Shown here piece by piece: positions 14,674 to 17,240 of a stretch of DNA of 17,240 nucleotides. The DNA is taken from assembly GCA_964440605.1 (NCBI GenBank), contig CAYTSW010000053.1, positions 1 to 17,240 on the forward strand, read 5' to 3'. Numbering within the stretch: position 1 is the first letter of the stretch; every line of letters starts with the position of its first letter. The notes under the pieces are model-generated. The model worked only from the letters and a program-made list of their open reading frames with translations. It was not told the DNA's origin and made no database searches. The DNA is from CAYTSW01 sp964440605. Its GTDB lineage: Bacteria; Planctomycetota; Phycisphaerae; Phycisphaerales; UBA1924. A program made the position numbers and the translations under genes.

Positions 14674-15078
14674 ATGGCCGTCCGCATGGAACTCAGCCGC
14701 ATCTTGATCTGCGAGATGCACGACCTGCAGATCATCGAGCTCACCGAGCTCGACGGCGACCGCAAGTTCCCCATCCTCATCGGCATCTCCGAAGCCGAGG
14801 CCATCAAGCGCCGTCTCCAGGGCGTCGAGATCAAGCGCCCGCTTACCCACGAGCTGCTGGCCAACACCATCGAGGCGTTCGGCGGCGAGCTCGAGTCCGT
14901 CTTCATCAACGATCTGTCCGACCACACCTTCTTCGCCCTGCTCAAGGTGCGCACGAAGGAGGGCGAGACGCTCGAGATCGACTCGCGCCCCAGCGACGCC
15001 ATCGCCTTGTGCGTGGAGCGCGACGTGCCGATCTACGTCGCCGAGCACGTCCTCGAGGAAGCCCAGAGCGAATCGTGA
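14674..15078 (+). CDS. Bifunctional nuclease family protein (DUF151)
   Basis: A 134-residue single-domain protein of the DUF151/bifunctional nuclease family. Diagnostic blocks are FPILIGISEAEAIKRRLQG (about 31-49), RPLTHELLANTIEAFG (about 55-70), HTFFALLKV and the closing IDSRPSDAIALCVERDVPIYVAEHVLEEA. Members from Thermotoga and plants have been reported to have RNase and DNase activity; the physiological role in bacteria is unclear. Its TGA overlaps the GTG of truD as GTGA, so it heads a coupled operon with truD and the HAD gene. The start chosen is ATG 14674; a GTG 12 bases upstream is possible. Confidence 0.92.
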   Translation: MAVRMELSRILICEMHDLQIIELTELDGDRKFPILIGISEAEAIKRRLQGVEIKRPLTHELLANTIEAFGGELESVFINDLSDHTFFALLKVRTKEGETLEIDSRPSDAIALCVERDVPIYVAEHVLEEAQSES

Positions 15079-16394
15079 GCTCGGGCGGCCCGACCTTCGA
15101 CGACCCGCTTGCGCTGACGCCCGAGCAGATGGCCACGCCCGAAATGCCGGGGCTCGGCGGGGTGATCAAGCAGCGCGAGGAGGACTTCCTGGTCGAAGAG
15201 CTGCCGCTGTACGACCCCGCGGGCGAAGGCGAGCATCTGTACCTCTTCGTCGAAAAACAGGGCCTCTCGACCAGCGCGATGATCGACGTGCTGCGTCGGC
15301 ACTTCGGCGTGCGCGAGCGCGACATCGGCTTCGCGGGGATGAAAGACAAGGCGGCGATCACGCGCCAGGTGGTCTCCGTCCACACACCGGGGCGGACCGA
15401 CGCCGACTTCCCGATGCTCCAGCACGAGCGCGTGCGCATCCTCTGGACCGACCTGCACACGAACAAGCTCCGCGTCGGGCACCTGCGCGGGAACCGCTTT
15501 TCCATCCGCCTGCGCGACGTCGACCCGCTGCGCGTCATCGAGGCGCAGAAGACCATGCGCCTGCTCGCCCAGCGCGGCGTGCCAAACCTCTATGGCGAGC
15601 AGCGCTTCGGCGCGCGGCTCAACAACCACGAGCTCGGGCGCCTGCTTCTCCGCCGCGAGTTTCAGGCCCTGCTCGACCTCTTCCTCGGCCCCGACGAACA
15701 CACGCACCGCTTCGACGACGGCGACATGCGTCGGCGGTACCAGGAGGGCGACCATCGCGGAGCCCTCGAGGCGACGCCGGCGTCGCTGCGGAACGAGCGG
15801 GCCGCGCTGCGGGCGCTGGCGGGCGGGGCGTCGGTGGAGGAGGCGGTCCACGCCGTGCCCGCGTTGCAGCTGCGGTTCTGGGCGTCGTCGTTCCAGAGCG
15901 CGATCTTCAACCGCGTGGTCGCGGACCGCATGGCCGCGGGCGACATCAACCGCCTCCATGAAGGCGACGTCGCGATGCGTGGGCGCAAGCAGTTCGACGT
16001 CACCGCCGAGCTCGCGGCCGACCCGGAGACGCAGCGTCGGCTGGACAGGTTCGAGATCGCGCCCGCCGGGCCGATCTGGGGCCCGAAGACACGGCGCACG
16101 CGCGGCGACATCCACGCCCGCGAGCGCGACCTGCTCGAGCAGACCGGCGTCACGCTGGGCGACATCGCGGATTTCGACGATCAGTACGGCGGGGTCGCGG
16201 GCACACGCCGGCCGCTGCGCGTGCCGCTGGTCGACCCGGAGATCGAGGGCGGCGTGGACGAGCACGGCTCGTTCATCCGCGTCGGCTTCGAGCTGCCGCC
16301 CGGCTCGTTTGCGACCGTGGTCATCCGCGAGCTGACCAAGCGGCACCCGGCGCACGACCTGGTCGCGACGCCCGACGACGAGGGCGAAGCGTGA
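15075..16394 (+). CDS. truD: tRNA pseudouridine(13) synthase TruD
   Basis: A 439-residue TruD-family pseudouridine synthase, which isomerises U13 in tRNA (Glu in E. coli). The N-terminal KQREEDFLVEELPLY (32-46) is typical. The catalytic Asp91 lies in GFAGMKDKAAITRQ (85-98), followed by NLYGEQRFG (171-179), FWASSFQSAIFNRVV (268-282) and GPIWGPKT (332-339). It is longer than E. coli TruD because of inserted segments around 205-260 in the TRUD domain. The GTG start at 15075 overlaps the upstream stop (GTGA), and its own stop overlaps the next GTG the same way. The frame is open back to 14592 but that part is a shadow of the upstream gene. It is cytoplasmic. Confidence 0.93.
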   Translation: MSSGGPTFDDPLALTPEQMATPEMPGLGGVIKQREEDFLVEELPLYDPAGEGEHLYLFVEKQGLSTSAMIDVLRRHFGVRERDIGFAGMKDKAAITRQVVSVHTPGRTDADFPMLQHERVRILWTDLHTNKLRVGHLRGNRFSIRLRDVDPLRVIEAQKTMRLLAQRGVPNLYGEQRFGARLNNHELGRLLLRREFQALLDLFLGPDEHTHRFDDGDMRRRYQEGDHRGALEATPASLRNERAALRALAGGASVEEAVHAVPALQLRFWASSFQSAIFNRVVADRMAAGDINRLHEGDVAMRGRKQFDVTAELAADPETQRRLDRFEIAPAGPIWGPKTRRTRGDIHARERDLLEQTGVTLGDIADFDDQYGGVAGTRRPLRVPLVDPEIEGGVDEHGSFIRVGFELPPGSFATVVIRELTKRHPAHDLVATPDDEGEA

Positions 16395-17044
16395 GCACGA
16401 GGCCGCCGCGGATCGTGGTGTTCGATCTCGGCGGCGTGGTGGTGCGCATCTGCCGCTCGTTCAAGGAGGCGTGCGACCGCGCGGGGCTGCCGCGCCCGCC
16501 GGAGCACTTCAGCGACGAGGACCTGCGCGCGCAGCGCCGGGCGTTGAGCGATCAGTATCAAACCGGCGCGATCACCTGCGATGAGTACTTCGCCCGCGTC
16601 GCGGCGCACACCGCCGGGCTCTACTCGGACGATGACATCCGCGCGGTGCACCGCGCGTGGATCATCGAGGAGTACCCGGGCGTCGCGGAACTCGTCGGGC
16701 GCCTGCACGACGCGGGCGTGCACACCGCCTGCCTGAGCAATACCAATCACAGCCATTGGCAGGGCATGCTCGACCCCGAGGCGGCTTTCTACTCGCCGGC
16801 GCTGGCGATGCTCAGAACGCGGCTGGCGTCGCAGGATCTGGGGCTGATCAAGCCCGACCCGGCGATCTACGCCGAGGCCGCGCGTCGGCTGGAGGCGAGC
16901 CCGCAGGAGCTCATCTTCTTCGACGATCTCGAGGCGAACGTGGAGGCCGCCCGGGAGGCGGGGTGGCGGGCCCATCGGATCGACCACGCCGGTCACCCCG
17001 CGGATCAGATGACGCGTCTGTTGCAACGGGCCGGGACGCTGTAA
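16391..17044 (+). CDS. HAD-family phosphatase, YihX-like
   Basis: A 217-residue haloacid dehalogenase superfamily hydrolase. Motif I is VFDLGGVVV with nucleophile Asp12; Gly14 replaces the usual second Asp, as in the YihX/epoxide-hydrolase-like subgroup (FDLGGV). Motif II is CLSNTN with Ser116, motif III Lys154 in GLIKPDPAIY, and motif IV FFDDLEANVEAA with Asp178 and Asp179. An alpha-helical cap lies at about 18-95. E. coli YihX dephosphorylates alpha-D-glucose 1-phosphate; the substrate here is unknown. The GTG start overlaps the truD stop as GTGA, so expression is coupled to tRNA modification and DUF151 genes, with no evident functional link. Confidence 0.88.
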   Translation: MSTRPPRIVVFDLGGVVVRICRSFKEACDRAGLPRPPEHFSDEDLRAQRRALSDQYQTGAITCDEYFARVAAHTAGLYSDDDIRAVHRAWIIEEYPGVAELVGRLHDAGVHTACLSNTNHSHWQGMLDPEAAFYSPALAMLRTRLASQDLGLIKPDPAIYAEAARRLEASPQELIFFDDLEANVEAAREAGWRAHRIDHAGHPADQMTRLLQRAGTL

Positions 17045-17083
17045 CCTGCCCCGCGCAGATGATCCCGTTTGCAGGGGTTGTGC

Positions 17084-17088
17084 GGGAG
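17084..17088 (+). promoter_or_regulatory. Ribosome binding site of the acyltransferase gene
   Basis: GGGAG, 6 bases before the GTG at 17095. It favours that start over an in-frame ATG at 17059 and a GTG at 17080. Confidence 0.5.
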
Positions 17089-17094
17089 AGACGT

Positions 17095-17240
17095 GTGTTC
17101 GGCATCTATCGCTTCATCCTCCCCATGCTCGTCGTCATGGGCCACCTCTGGACACAGGGCTGGCTCGGCACCCACGCGGTCTTCGCGTTCTACATCCTCA
17201 GCGGCTTCCTCATGACGCTGATCATGAACAAGCGCTACGG
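17095..17240 (+). CDS. Acyltransferase-3 family membrane protein (3' end beyond the window)
   Basis: Only the first 48 codons are present. The translation begins VFGIYRFILPMLVVMGHLW and continues HAVFAFYILSGFLMTLIMNKRY. This is the N-terminal signature of acyltransferase family 3 (OafA/YrhL-like): a first helix with the conserved His (His17, in MGH) and a second helix with FxLSGFLM. Members O-acylate sugars, peptidoglycan or lipids from the cytoplasmic membrane. It follows the HAD gene by 50 bases on the same strand and may be in that operon. The GTG start is supported by a GGGAG site. Confidence 0.75.
   Translation, partial: MFGIYRFILPMLVVMGHLWTQGWLGTHAVFAFYILSGFLMTLIMNKRY

Noticed and set aside
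11677..15048. A 1123-codon open frame on the minus strand opposite the fusion gene and the DUF151 gene
   Set aside because: It is the antisense shadow of GC-rich codons: composition is dominated by Arg, His, Asp, Glu, Ala, Pro and Leu, there is no domain, and the plus strand is explained by recognised proteins.
14592..15074. N-terminal extension of the truD frame
   Set aside because: It runs through the repeat gap and the DUF151 gene out of frame; family homology begins only after the GTG at 15075.
16391..17044. HAD protein judged inactive because the second Asp of motif I is Gly
   Set aside because: FDLGG is the normal form in the YihX-like subgroup, and the other motifs are intact.

Overview
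The window is high-GC bacterial chromosome with GTG starts, short gene overlaps and strong codon-position GC bias. Two ORFs end in the short Pro-Ala-Pro / Gly-Leu-rich helix / Arg-Arg-Arg-Arg tail typical of planctomycete PEP-CTERM-type surface proteins. Together with a squalene-hopene cyclase, a stand-alone BFD-type [2Fe-2S] protein, an HDOD regulator and a HAF-repeat remnant, this suggests Planctomycetota, probably near Phycisphaerae. That placement is inferred from gene style, not from a marker gene.

Left part, all minus strand (1-5469). In transcription order it holds a Soj/ParA-type ATPase, a small VanZ-like membrane protein joined to it by a GTGA overlap, squalene-hopene cyclase, a 5'-truncated HAF-repeat/PEP-CTERM remnant open in the cyclase frame directly after the cyclase stop, a clear intrinsic terminator, a BFD-like [2Fe-2S] protein, a gene-poor stretch of about 350 bases with one doubtful hydrophobic ORF and an inverted repeat, and a secreted CHRD-domain PEP-CTERM protein. 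The cyclase, VanZ-like and ParA genes look like one operon that probably ends at the remnant's terminator.

Right part, all plus strand (5649-17240). First come an HDOD-domain signalling protein and recO. Next is a compact run of an alpha/beta hydrolase, a GH3-type acyl-adenylating/amide synthetase, a DinB-like four-helix protein, an NRDE/TANGO2 protein and a 907-residue membrane protein. The last fuses an alpha/beta hydrolase, a DedA/VTT membrane domain and an ATP-grasp ligase domain. After a 243-base gap carrying three copies of a 30-base palindromic REP-like repeat, a second tight operon follows: bifunctional-nuclease family protein (DUF151), truD, a YihX-like HAD phosphatase and the start of an acyltransferase-3 family protein cut by the window edge.

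The most unusual content is the 7824-14430 run. An acyl-adenylate-forming enzyme, two alpha/beta hydrolases, a TANGO2-type protein and a hydrolase-DedA-ATP-grasp fusion lie head to tail with little spacing. The predicted topology of the fusion places the hydrolase outside and the ligase inside the cytoplasmic membrane. A role in making or recycling an amide- or ester-linked lipid or envelope component is a reasonable hypothesis, but it is inference. No mobile element, CRISPR array, tRNA or rRNA was recognised.
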